This document shows, in pieces, positions 12,191-24,000 of a stretch of 64,000 nt of DNA. The translations under genes were made by a program, and so were the position numbers. The stretch covers positions 24,322,422 through 24,386,421 of the forward strand of contig NC_079973.1 in NCBI RefSeq assembly GCF_029852145.1, read 5' to 3'. This DNA comes from Microplitis mediator. Lineage: Eukaryota > Arthropoda > Insecta > Hymenoptera > Braconidae. A model generated the notes under the pieces. It was not told the DNA's origin, did not search any database, and saw only the letters and a list, made by a program, of their open reading frames with translations. Within the stretch, counting starts at the first letter, position 1, and each line of letters starts with the position of its first letter.

Positions 12191-13830
12191 AGGGCGGGGG
12201 AGAAATGGGGCTCTGGGGTCAAAAGGGGCTCACCTTTTTTCCTATGAGGCTCATTTTGCCCCACTCTTCCTTATAGATATAACAGAATACCGAATGTATA
12301 TTTTCGTAGATCTAAACTACTTTTTCTCGGGTTAAAAATACTGTTATGTATTGAAGTGTATAACGAATTGCGAAAAAATTTTTGTATCACCGATTGTCGT
12401 TTGTAAAAATAAAAAAATGTACACCACAAATTGTGAATTAAAAAATAAAATAGTGTAAAAAAGCAAATGCGTTAATGACTCTGTATAAAAGTAGAGTAGA
12501 CAGTTCTCCAGAATTCTTTGTATCAATGTGGTCAGCTGGTCAATTAGTGATCAGTCAGATACCTCAGATTCTCCGGAATCGCAGTGAGCACTTAGTAATT
12601 ACCGTTCGAAAGAAGTTTACCGTCTATACACATGCGATGAAGGACCAAAAAGGAGGACCAACTAAAGAAAAAAAAGGTGATGGAAAGATATCGAGAACGA
12701 AATCGTTTCTTCAATGTCCATCTTTCGCGTGATCTCCACTTCTCATCAGTTATCTACATTAAGCATCACATTTTAATCATTCCGTATTTTTTAATTTAAA
12801 ATAAAATTAATACCGCAAAATAAATTATTTTCCGGTCTTTCCAATTGGTATTTCACAAGAAAATTTATAAAATAAAAATAATAATGACAAAAACCACACA
12901 TTTCTAAATATGGTTCGCGCTCTTGATGTCGAGACGAAATAAAATGCGAAATTGTTTGTATAAATTTTTTTTTACATTACAGACATATCAGCAGCGAAAC
13001 CTTCAGCTCTTGTATGTACCGAGACTTTCTTTGCCATCTGATGACTCACTGTCCAATAATTCTGTACATACATATATATATATATATAATACTCTATTTT
13101 CAAAGTATCAAAGCCGTCGTGATGTTTCTCTCGTAAGCTGTGTACTCAAACTTTTCCCTCTATATATATTTATATATATATAGAAACCACCAATCACAAT
13201 CCGCTACACTATTTACTTACTGACTATTGCCCCTTAAATGAGAGTAACGGTGAAAAAAAAAAGAGAAAAATAATAACACCCATCAAACTCGTTGGTTATA
13301 ATCCGTGAACAATAACGATAACCAGCGAATGTTACAAGCAATACATTAAAATACATTGCGCTGTCAAGTATACAGTGTACCCGGGTACACTGTATAGCAC
13401 AAAGTGCTAGCTGTTTTATTATAAATGTATGTATGTATTTAAAATCCTTTCACGCCACAGGATTTCAGGGTCATAAGCTCTCTTTTAATCTGCACCCACT
13501 CATTTCGTTGTTAAACAGACTGATGTCATCAACAATTCTGATGCTCTGACAGCTAAGCTTACTCTTGAATGACAATATACATTTAATGCATCAGTACCTC
13601 ATTTATTCATATGTTCCTATACTAGAGCGTGTCATTTGCAAAATTTTTTCCATGCTCGCTATTCAAAATCAGTTGGTATTACACTCGAATAATTTGGCGG
13701 TTATTAATTTGAATTTCTAAAGTTTGCTCAGAATTTTTTTATATCAGCCGGAGAACATTTATACAAAATTAACTTTGTACTTTTTAATGAAAATTACAAA
13801 TAATTATTCCGAAATTTTAAATGGAAAAAA
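12191..13830. other. Non-coding stretch, no gene recognised
   Basis: A short G-rich patch at 12190-12262 (AAATGGGGCTCTGGGG, TTTTGCCCCAC) resembles the ends of the element at 46753-47481. An open frame at 12475-12732 (85 codons) has no recognisable domain or splice context. TATA-type microsatellites occur at about 13067-13090 and 13160-13182. The palindrome ACAGTGTACCCGGGTACACTGT occupies about 13372-13395. Confidence 0.5.
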
Positions 13831-14302
13831 CTACACAGGAATGTTTGATTTTATGTGTATGAATTGAAAACGAAAATTTTCTTGGGGCAAAAAAAAATAT
13901 TTTTACGCCAAAGATATTTTCTAGCCTTTAGAAAGTTTCTGTTTTCATTTCATACACGAAAAAAAATTTTGTTTAAAAATTACCGTTAAATTCACTGTAA
14001 TCGTGGGACGAATGGCACGACCTAATCATTTGTCAGTAAGTGAGATAATTTTTAACTTTTTTTCAACAAATTTTACCGGAGTCTATATACTGTAAATTTT
14101 ATTCAGTTTTCGGTAAATTTTATGAAGTCTAAACGCAAAATAAATAAATTTTTCCGTAATTTTTAATTTGAAAATGGTAATAAATAAAAGCGCCGCATTA
14201 TGTCCCACGATTACAGTGAATTTAACGGTAATTTTTAACGAAAATTTCTTTCCGTGTAATGAAAATTTTTTCTTGCGTCAAGAAATCCTTTTTTTCTGTG
14301 TA
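13831..14302. mobile_element. Older AGGATTTCTTG-family element, interrupted
   Basis: The left part (to 13952) contains ATGAATTGAAAACGAAAATT and TTTTCTTGG. The right part (14259-14302) ends GTCAAGAAATCCTTTTTTTC plus TGTGTAG, the typical end of a family also seen at 36567, 48596 and 63194. The middle is occupied by the element 13953-14258. Left boundary is approximate. Confidence 0.55.
13953..14258. mobile_element. MITE-like element with about 57-bp terminal inverted repeats
   Basis: The ends are long inverted copies: 13953-14009 contains ATTACCGTTAAATTCACTG then TAATCGTGGGAC, and 14201-14258 carries its complement. Outermost bases are TACACG..CGTGTA. It interrupts the older element around it, splitting a TTCATTTCATA/ATGAAAA context. 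No coding capacity. Confidence 0.85.
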
Positions 14303-16030
14303 GAAAATTTTGAGTGAAATTTAAAAATTTTTAAATTGAGGGCTGACTAAAATTTCAACGATGAGCATAAGATGCCACGATTTGATAACTTCATGTATTA
14401 AATTTACATTATACACAAAAAATTTTAATTATTTGGATTTATTCTATGAATGCTTTGAAAATGATATCATTTTTTAAAATAATTATTTATAATCTAGTAT
14501 AATTTATTATGTGAAAAAAAAAAATTGAAACGTGTTTGGTTTCGAACCGGAGACATCGCTTCCAAGTGCGTCCTCAAGTGGTTGTCGCGACGCGTTCACG
14601 TTAAAAAGCATCAAATAATGCAGAGTGACAGCTACGATTGCAGGCTCATTGAAAATTATCCATTCCCTGTATCCTCATCTGTCACTTTACTCATACACTT
14701 ACACACATCATCTCTATCTATCACCCATCCTTTAAATAAATTAATTTCCCCTTTATGTCCGTTAATTATAAAATTAAAAATGTCAAAAATTATTTTTTTT
14801 TTCATTTCTCTCATGCAAATTCGTACTCGCTTATCACAACATTTCTTATTGTTGATTAAAATAAAAAAAATAATTTAAATAATTCAGTAGCCGTCAATTA
14901 AAAAATAATAAAACAACAAAAATATTATTTCATCATGATTAATTACATATACATAAATTATGAGTTACACACTTTCTCAAGTAATTAAAAAAAATTATCT
15001 ACAGTTTCAAGGTAACCAAGTGTAATAAATTATGTACATATTGAGTATGCAAAACATTTATATTTTTTTATTTTTTAAAATAAACTTTAAGGTTTATAAA
15101 AATTTTATTCATAAAATTAATAACATGATGAATGTATTCATGTAATTTATATATTTAATTAATTTACTTTTCAATTTAAAACGACCGTCAATTCATAATT
15201 TTTATAAGTAAAAAAAAAAAAAAAAACGAAGGCTCTGATAAGCTTTAAAATTTTGTTTGAATAAAAATTTGAATTTTCAGATTAATAATTTTGATTTTTT
15301 TAAATTTTTATTGCTTTCATAGAATCAGATAAATCTAAATAATAAAAAAAATTAGATCTACAAAAATTCAAATTATTTTTCCGCGGGTAATTTTTTTTTC
15401 CGACATTATCAACCCTCATACGAAAAAAAACTAAACGTAAGGGATTTTAGCAGTCAAGCGAACCTGCTCGTTAAAAATGTTATGCCACTGATCGCAATTT
15501 GTTGAAGTCGCTGCTGTAAGCATACATACACATATATAATATATGTATATATAAACACAGCATTAAATTCCCAGAAAGGATCAAAAGATTCCTCAACCCC
15601 ACTAGTTTTCTTGTCTTCCTTATTCACATTTATTTATATATTTTTTTAACAACCACCATGTCACCTCCTCCCTTACAAATTTCTCTACTCTTTCTCTTAT
15701 TTAATTCTTCCTTTCTCTCAATTCCTTCCATTAGCGTATGCCATTTGCTGACATTTAGTTTCTCTACCAATCTCTCAACTCCCCTTAGCTATCCCCTTTC
15801 TCGTCTTTTCTCTCTCACGTAACCGTATAACGACTCAGAATCGAACAAACCGAAGACATAAATTCGTTACAACGATTGCCGCTCAGACTAAACAAGTTTT
15901 ACGATTTTTTTAACTGTCAATTTAAACCAAAAGTTTTTATGTCTATGGATATTTTTTTTTTTTACCATTTCTACCGGCAAAATTAATTATTTTTCACGCT
16001 ACCAGTTCATTATATTACTCGTAAGTTATT
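14303..16030. other. Non-coding A/T-rich stretch
   Basis: No supported gene. The 117-codon open frame at 14525-14878 is mostly low-complexity, and a TTTCGAACC (tRNA T-arm-like) motif near its start does not fold into a full tRNA. A CT-rich tract runs about 15655-15835. Confidence 0.5.
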
Positions 16031-16227
16031 AAACTGTAAAAAATCCGGATTTAATTTCAATCCGAATTCACTCCGCATTCACTCCGCCATTCGGAGTTCC
16101 GGAGTTTTAAAAAAAATTACTCCGCATGCGGAGTGGAATGGGAGTTTCTTTTTAGCGGAGTGATTTCGGAGTGACGCGGATTTTATTTCACTTCCAATTC
16201 ACCCCGATCCGGATTTTTAACATTTAA

Positions 16228-16363
16228 TAGTATATTACACACCTGGGAAAGTAAAGTAAGAAATGTCTCAGATCACATGTAATTGTTGGCCGAGGCGAAG
16301 CCGAGGTCAACAAACATGTGGTCTGAGGCTTTCTTATTTACTTCCCGAGGAGTGTATACTATT
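16228..16363. mobile_element. Palindromic MITE with TAGTATATTACACAC ends
   Basis: A near-complete palindrome: TAGTATATTACACACCTGGG at the left mirrors CGAGGAGTGTATACTA at the right, with AAGTAAGAAATGTCTCAGAT and its complement inside and GGCCGAGGCGAAGCCGAGG at the centre. The element at 43296-44026 shares ends and the GTCTCAGATCACAT motif. Confidence 0.8.
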
Positions 16364-16448
16364 TTTCTCCTCGACGGAGGCGGAAAGCGGCAACTTCGTT
16401 TTGCACAGCGGGACGAAAGTTGACGCTTTCCGCCCGGAGGTGAGAAAA
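16364..16448. repeat. GC-rich 85-bp imperfect palindrome
   Basis: TTTCTCCTCGACGGAGGCGG at the left mirrors CGCCCGGAGGTGAGAAAA at the right, with GGAAAGCGGCAACTT/AAGTTGACGCTTTCC inside. It directly abuts the previous palindrome and is much more GC-rich than its surroundings. No function recognised. Confidence 0.65.
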
Positions 16449-16473
16449 TGAATTTATATTAAACTGTTAAACA

Positions 16474-16526
16474 ATGTGTGTGTGTGCGGGTGTGTGTCCG
16501 AATATGTGTGCGTGTGTGTGTGCGTA
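16474..16526. repeat. (TG)n microsatellite
   Basis: Interrupted TG repeat (AATGTGTGTGTGTGCGGGTG and onward) of about 50 bp. Confidence 0.9.
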
Positions 16527-16736
16527 TTAGTTGATCACACGAGTTTTTACTTCGATTTTATTTAGTGGAATTATTTTTTATTAATAATATTTTCAAAACT
16601 CTTCTCCGGAGCAAATTTCACTCCGAGGGGAGTGAATAATTAAAAATTCATTCACTCCGGATGTAATCCGCATTCACTCCGCGAATTTTTTACACTGTAG
16701 CAAAATAATGGCCGTGATTAATAAAATTTAACTTAC

Positions 16737-17041
16737 CTGTTTCAAATCCAAAATAATTGTCACGAATTCGTATCGATTGTCGTTAGCAAGAGTCGGACTT
16801 TGCCACCATTTTGTCGGATCCGGATTCAAGACGTTCGTGATGTTGTGCCGCTTATTTTGATCAGGACTCCGTGAATCGCAGACAGCGCACCTTGAAGAAT
16901 CCGAGGGTTTGCAAAATGTCTCAGGTCCGTCTTCTCCACAAGTCGCGTTTGCGTAAATTTCGGCTTTCGTGGCGACGTTGAAGGTCGATGGGAACAAGCC
17001 TCCGTTCTTAAGATTTCTACTCATTCCAAATTCTGTGTAAC
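16737..17041 (-). CDS. Laminin alpha chain, coding exon 2 (start of laminin N-terminal domain)
   Basis: Internal exon of 305 nt encoding residues 41-141 of the predicted protein (residue 40 is split with exon 1). Laminin alpha chains form secreted heterotrimers of the basement membrane; the N-terminal (LN) domain drives polymerisation. Visible LN hallmarks are GLFPSTFNVAT (54-64), NATCG with Cys74, FCK with Cys83, CAVC (Cys91, Cys94) and WWQSP (118-122). Predicted N-glycosylation sites are Asn71 and Asn106. The GLFP..NATCG..WWQSP spacing fits alpha chains, closest to the vertebrate alpha1/2 or fly wing blister type, better than beta or gamma. Donor is CAG/GTAAGT; the acceptor AAAG/GT has a weak pyrimidine tract. 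Entry phase exactly matches the exon at 33825-33942. The next exon must lie at lower coordinates but was not found in the window. Confidence 0.8.
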
Positions 17042-20000
17042 CTTTAATTATAATAATTAAATGTTTATTTTAAAACCTAATACTTTTATTGTCAATAAAT
17101 TTGTTTGTTTATCTAAATATTTTACTGAATATCAGATAATTCGTTTATTTTATTTTATTTAATTACTTTATTTATTGCAAATAAGTATCGATGATTTGAT
17201 AAAATTATACCCAAATTATATTCAATGGAATAAATCAAGCGCACCAGGGATCCTTATACACTATCTTCATTAAATAATAGTCCATGTAAGATTTTATACA
17301 GAGAAAGCATAAAATAAAATATATAAAAAAAAAAAAATTACTAAGGATATTTGATGTTTCTCAATAATTTATTATTACCTATGGAATGTAAGGAATAATG
17401 ATGATAAAAAATTTTTAAGCCTTTCAGTAATTTCTTAATTAGCGTAAGTAAAAAATTATTTATTTTATTATTAAAGTAAATGGTGTAATTATTTTTATTT
17501 GCTGATACATATTTTTTGCCGTAATTTATTTAAAGAATTTTTCTACAATTTTATATGAAATTCCGCGTCTACAAGTCATCACACACCGATACATTACTTG
17601 TTTTAAAATTTATATGCCGGTTTAAACCTAGAGGAAATTAATTTTAGAACTCGTTCGCCACCTGCTTGTACGCACGTGCTGACGATCGTGAGCGAGGATT
17701 CTACACGAGGTTAATCACTTCTGAGATTTCTAGTTTTGTCTTTGACAATTTCCTCGTAATAAATTTTTTATTGTAAATTTTTTTCTTATCTGTTACATAA
17801 TGAGTGACGTAAAACATTAGCGATGAAAATAAATATATAAATACATTATTTAAGTCAAAATAAATTGACGGCTGGCATAAATTATCCGGTTGATAAAAAT
17901 GTAAAAGAGTTTTGACTTAACGATTGATTTCAATGACGGAATTTAAAAATCAAAGGATTTGATTTTTGGGTGCGTGTGTGCGAGTGTGAGTGTGCGTTTT
18001 ATCTTAAAAGCAAATGAGACAAGTGCACAAAAACATGATAAATTAAACCGACATTAAACTAATGAGATATTTGTTCTGTTCCCTTGATCTACTGATGAAG
18101 ATCGGTCGCGGTCGCATGTTTTCCTATTTCAAGATCAACCATCTGGTTGTCGCGTTCGCATACTCGCCAAATTTCCCGATGGCTTTATTCCATCATTCCG
18201 TTCTTAATCAGTCAACAAAAGTAACTAAATATATGTAGACAAAGTCGGGTTTTAAAAAAATAAATAAAAATGAGAATAAAAAATGAAATGGGAAAAGAGA
18301 AAAAATAAAGTGTTGTGTCTAGAAAATTAAAACCCCAAAAGAATCAGTGGTGTAGCACGAGACGTTGGGTTAAAACGAACATAGTGGGTACTCGTGTGTC
18401 GCTACCAGTGACTGATGACGACAGAAATAACCCAGCCGTCGTTTTACTTTGAGAGTCTACTCTCATACTCAACTTTACTCGAGTAGGAAACCAACAAGAC
18501 GACATATAGTGGATGAGACATCGTAGTTTTATGTGCACGTGCGTGCGTCATGCTGGATTATTCGTGCAAAAAATTAATTAACCATTGGCAGAAGTTTACA
18601 CGAAAAAATTACCCAGTGTTAGTTTTTATTTCTACTATTAATATAAAATTTATGTATTGAGTAATATTTTCATGTTTCAGTTTTAGAATTTAAGAAATAA
18701 TTTCCAGAAGGTCGAAAAATTATCCGAAATGTCACTGATACTCTTGAAATTTTTTAGATACTTTTAGAATTTCATCAAAATTTATAATGATGACAAGTTC
18801 AAAAATTTGAAAATATTTCAAATAATTCTGCAAAAATTTGAACCGTTTTAAAATTTCCAAAATTTTGAGATCATTATGACACGTCATTTCTAAACTCCAT
18901 TATTTCATAATATTTTCTATAAAATATAAAATCGCTGTCTACCACAATAAAGATCTCAATTAAAGAGACGGGCGCACTTATATCCAATTAAATTAAAATA
19001 TATCATCAAACCAAACTCACAATATGAAAATGACCCAGACTTCATTTGTTGGGGCACGTAGTATTATTAACTCGTTGCCATACACGTGCATGTGTGAGAA
19101 AAGCCGTAAGAGAAGGCCACCTGGCGGAAGTTCAATAAATCAAATATCCAAAACAACTCAGTATTAATCCTTTCCAAATAATTTTAAGGAGGGTTAGACT
19201 TCTAATAATAGATTTGTATTAAGCCCTCATTTGAATTTACAAGCAACTGAAGTTTAATACGCGTTAAGTCCAACCGCGGACTTAAAATAGTCACAATAAG
19301 TGGTAAGAACAATGAACCGATAGTCTAAGTAGCATACGAGCGTGTGTATGGGCCTCACACGACGTGTGGATCCGCCTTGGAGCACTCGGCCTTATAAGGG
19401 GCCAAGTCTGCACTCTGCACGAGTGCACATATGTATATACATATATATGTATATACATCCACCTACCACCGGCACTCGTATTCTCTGTGTAAAAGCAACT
19501 CCGTGGTCATATCGTTCACATGATCGCGAACGCTGTTACGGAACGCCTTTTAAATTCCGATGTAAACACCAAATATATATTTTTTTATTTTCGATCTTTA
19601 ATGCGTCTATTTTTATTTTATTTCTAATTCGAAGATAATTTTTTTGTTTTTCTCCGACGAGCCAGTACGAGATTTAAATTTAAAAACCACCAGCAGCAAA
19701 GTGTTCTCGTTATGTCTGGGCTCTTGATTCTCAAAGTTTACTCTCCCATTCTAAATCACTTCTCACGATCCATCGACCACTTATGTGTCCTTAATGGTCT
19801 TAGTAGCGTTTACAAAACTTCCTGTTGTGTTAAATTCTCTCATGGCATGTCCAATCTCTCACTCGTCATACCATACAACAGACGCACTCGGTGGTCTGCT
19901 GGACACATGACTAATGATATTTTCAATTCCAGTGAATATATCTACATATATTTGTTATTAATTAAAATTTTATAAATATGTAATTTGGTAATGGAAAAAA

Positions 20001-20235
20001 AAAATAATTATAATAATAACTTGTAAAGTAAAAATGCGAATGGTGTAATTGCAGTAATTTAAGTCAGGGAAATAAAAAATAATTTTCTCTTTGTTGTGGT
20101 AAAATATGCCCTCAAGTGTCTGGAGGCCAGTCGCTTTTAAATAATCGCGGGGAGAGCACCCACGCGTGCGCTGGCGCCGAGTGTGAATGAAAGTCATCAA
20201 TGGGCCACCGGCACGCGCATAGCACACTATACTAT

Positions 20236-20236
<1 letters not shown>

Positions 20237-20303
<67 letters not shown>
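20237..20303. repeat. (TA)n microsatellite
   Basis: About 65 bp of TA repeat with single interruptions, next to a GC-richer patch (CACCCACGCGTGCGCTGGCG at about 20158). Confidence 0.9.
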
Positions 20304-20707
20304 TCTTGTTGAATTGCCCACACGAACGCCTTCATAATATTTCTATACAGGTATATAAACTATATACATAAATACTAATATGCGAAATATATATATAAAT
20401 ACATATGAGTAAGAGATATAACTTATACATATTATAAGTTGTATGCAACAGACCAATGACCGTTGTAAGATCATGATGCTCATGCAAATTTTCTCTGATT
20501 CACAGCCCACTAGACATTTTAATCGATTTAAACTTTTCCGTATGTCTCAATTGACATTTATTTATGATTTTATATCCTTCGACACTGAATATTAAATTTT
20601 ATTTATTACATATAGATAATTAGTTCATCAACACCTCTAATAAAATAGATACGCATATTTTCCTGTCAATTAATTAACAAAAAAAATTTTGTTATATAGG
20701 GTAAGAG

Positions 20708-21012
20708 TAAACCAATGAAAGTACATCAAAAATATTAAGTGAAATTTTATAGGAAATTTTATTCCCTTCGAAAAAAGTCCTATGAATCAAGTCACTAAAG
20801 TCCATAGTTTCCGAGTTATAATCATTTTAATGATTTGAAAAATAAAATATCAATTATAATTTTTTTTTTTTATTATATTTTTAAAATTATTAAAATGATT
20901 ATAACTCGGAAACTATGGACTTTAGCGACTTGACTCATAGAACTTTTTTCGAAGGGAATGAAATTCCCTATAAAATTTCTCTTAACATTTTTGATGTACT
21001 TTCATTGGTTTA
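20708..21012. repeat. Long palindromic element (arms about 125 bp)
   Basis: TAAACCAATGAAAGTACATC at 20708 is mirrored by its complement ending at 21012. The arms stay paired through AGTCCATAGTTTCCGAGTTA and ATAATCATTTTAAT, with only scattered mismatches and a T-rich loop near 20850-20875. It is a MITE-like hairpin with no coding content, within laminin intron 1. Confidence 0.9.
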
Positions 21013-24000
21013 TGTTCTGCAAGCCAATAAACGTCAATTTCATAGGAAAAATTAGTTCCGCAACGGACACAAGTGAAACAGCTGGAATTACACCTAAGTA
21101 GCTATGGGCACTTTTGAAGTACACTAAATGCCCTTCAATTTGCGACCAAAACCGCCTTGATATCATGAAACGCAGCTGAGTATTAGAAAGTTAAAAAAAA
21201 AGTAATTTAATTTACGTGTATTTTAAATGGAAAATCTTTGAAATTAAATGGCAAGTACTTAGCATTGGAATTAAGAGCTCATATTTGGTGAGAATTTTTT
21301 TTTTTTCGATGTAGATTGAGATTTTGCTTGAGCACTTAAAAAAAAAAATTTCGCGGAAATGAATCACCCTAATATACATTTTGAGCCAATGTTAAAGTAT
21401 ATGACCGGCTGGCTACTGGTTAGGGGCTGGGTACTGGTGCTCTTACCCTATATAATAATAATAATGTGTATTTTCTCGAGCTGAGTGAGGTCGTCAAAAG
21501 AGATTTAAACAGGTCTGGCACGAGTTTAGCGTGAAAAATACCCTGTAGGCGTAACCATGACCGATGGAAAAATTTTCGGCCCTTAAAAGTAAAAAAAGTA
21601 GTGTAGCTAAAACCCTGTTCTGATACTTCCAGTTTAGCTAAAATTCTCAAAAGAAACCACACGCTGATGCTTTTATTCTCAAGTTTCAGGTTCAGCTGTG
21701 AAAATCTTTAACTCTAATACAACAAACCTTCAATAACTACCTTCTCTCTACATCTAAAACTACCTAAACTCCACTCAAAAGTATTATATATATATTTTGA
21801 ACCTTCCGATTCCACTGTCCTCCATTCCTTTCACTATTTACGACCACGACTAATTCAAAGGTTGCGCTTTAACTTCCTCTCTAATAATTGTTTCAGGTCT
21901 TTTTTTTCTCTCATTTTTTTATTTTAATATAAAAAATTCTTGGAATCAACAAACAAAAAAATTCCTTACAAATAAATTTTGAAAATCATTCATTTAAATC
22001 ATAGATAGTAGATAAAAAAAAATGGAATAACGAAATGCATACGCATGATTATCAACAAGTCGTCATAAGAGGGTAGTAAAATGGAGTGACAGACTACACC
22101 TTGGATAAAACCACCGATAAAATCATGCAACCATTAACTTTTTTATATTTTCCCATCAAAATTTTTGGCCGAGAAAAAATTTGAGCGTTTTTTTGGCTTG
22201 AAAAATTTCGACCCGTTATCTAACGTCTCTCTATACATTTAACCGAGCACCAAAGTGTCCATCTAACAATTACAGTTACAAGATTGCAAAATCTATGCGC
22301 GTAATTTGCTATTGCCGCAGACTACAAAGAATGTGGGAGCCAAATAAAAGTTATCCTCTCTCTACTTTGTAAGTTCTCTATACAAATCTTCCACTCAGTT
22401 GGTACAGGAAGAGCATAAAGCGTCACTATTTAAACCTCAGTCTCAATACAAGCTCAAAGTATTATATTATATTGAGTTTCCTTTACTTACGGCGCCGGTT
22501 CTACTGCCAGTAATTCACTTCTATTCCCTGTGATGTTCGCCGTGCGAATAACTGCTCGTATGTACTTGTAGTTTTTTTTTCTCAGCAGATATACCGACTA
22601 ATACTTTGCTTAGAACTACAACATAACTACTATATGTGTACTTTTGAATCCCACATACTGAGAAAATTACCGGGTATGCAGGTACCATAAAAATAATTAA
22701 ATGCGCGGGTAAATTTGAACAGCATTAACGTTTACGTTAACGCTTAATCTATTTAATTGCAGACGTAGTTGCACATTGAGTGCTTATGTACACTTTGGAT
22801 TGCTGTCTATGTATGTATGTACAGTTAAAATTTATACATGTAAATGTATAGATGGTGTGTGGTACCGACTATTAAACGTCGTAAACTAACTCAACAATGT
22901 TACTGCTGTTTTAATGCCCATTTGAATGCTCCCTCGATTGTCCCTTAGATCTTTCTGACATATTTATATACTTTAGATTCTTATATTGGGTTTTATTTAT
23001 CAGCTGTTCGATCAAATACAATAAATACTCGAAATTATTATTTTTTTTTACATTCATCCCAGCATGTCCCCATTCGATTTTCAACTGTTGTAAGTTTATT
23101 TTATTTGAACTTTTATTACTTATGTTGTGATGGTTCTGTGATATCAAATTTCAAAATATGATATTTTCAAATTTATTTAAATTTTTTTTTTTCGATAATC
23201 GAATTTGATGAACCGACAAATTCATCGATTTTTAAATGTGAAAATTTTTTCTGTGAAAATTCCTCCCGAAATTTTCGTTAAAAATAGAAACGTTTACTTT
23301 AAATTATTTCAAATTTTCAAAGCTTACAGTTTGCAAGATGACATACTTTTGAGTTTTCATTGATTTGTGTCACCGGTTAATGAAAAAAAATTCCACTATA
23401 CGTAAACTTTTATTTAATACCCAGTTAACTTTATTTTTAAAAATTTAATAATGAATTCGCGGTGGAAATAAATTTTAATATAAAAATTTGAAAAATTTTT
23501 TTTGGAAAAATTGAAATTTTCGGGCTATGGAAAAGCTAATTTTATTTTTCCGTCCAATATCACAATAATTAGTCGAATATTTAACGTTTTTAGAGGTGAG
23601 AGATCGAAAAATTCTTAAGAATTCAAATTTTTTTTGTAATTTCTAGATAAATAAAATTTTTATAAATTAATAATAATAAAAATTATTATTTATTAATTAA
23701 TAAAAATGATTACTAATAGCCCAGGTTGTGATTTTCTCTATACTGTAAAAGTGAAAGAAAAACGTCACGGATAATTGCATTCCTGAGATAGACCGGTGTT
23801 ATATATTGTGTATATATATATACATATATATAATATATACGGTGTTAAATCTGTCTAATATATTATCGACTAAACACCATGGTGGCAACGTGTGTAATTC
23901 TCTTTATCGTGTATATATGTATGAAAAAAAAGTTATGTTCATATATCGTAGAGTATATATATAGTGCGCTTCGTTCAGGTCCACTTGTGACAAGTAGTTC

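Larger units (their letters stand above)
16031..16699. mobile_element. CTCCG-rich element with CACTGTAAAAAA-type ends
   Basis: The left end (ACTGTAAAAAATCCGG) and right end (GCGAATTTTTTACACTGT) are inverted. Interior near both ends is filled with CATTCACTCCG, CTCCGCATGCGGAG and GGAGTGAAT motifs. Relatives lie at 35838, 51549 and 60001. Two independent palindromes (16228-16363 and 16364-16448) and a TG tract sit inside it. The right end lies 38 bp outside the laminin exon donor. Confidence 0.75.

Noticed and set aside
12475..12732. 85-codon frame on the + strand
   Set aside because: No domain, signal or splice partner could be recognised, and it lies in unique A/T-rich sequence; not supportable as a gene.
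14525..14878. 117-codon frame with a TTTCGAACC motif suggesting a tRNA on the other strand
   Set aside because: The frame ends in low-complexity lysine/phenylalanine codons, and the tRNA-like motif has no matching acceptor or D arm nearby.
16263..16451. 62-codon frame
   Set aside because: It runs across two adjacent palindromic elements.
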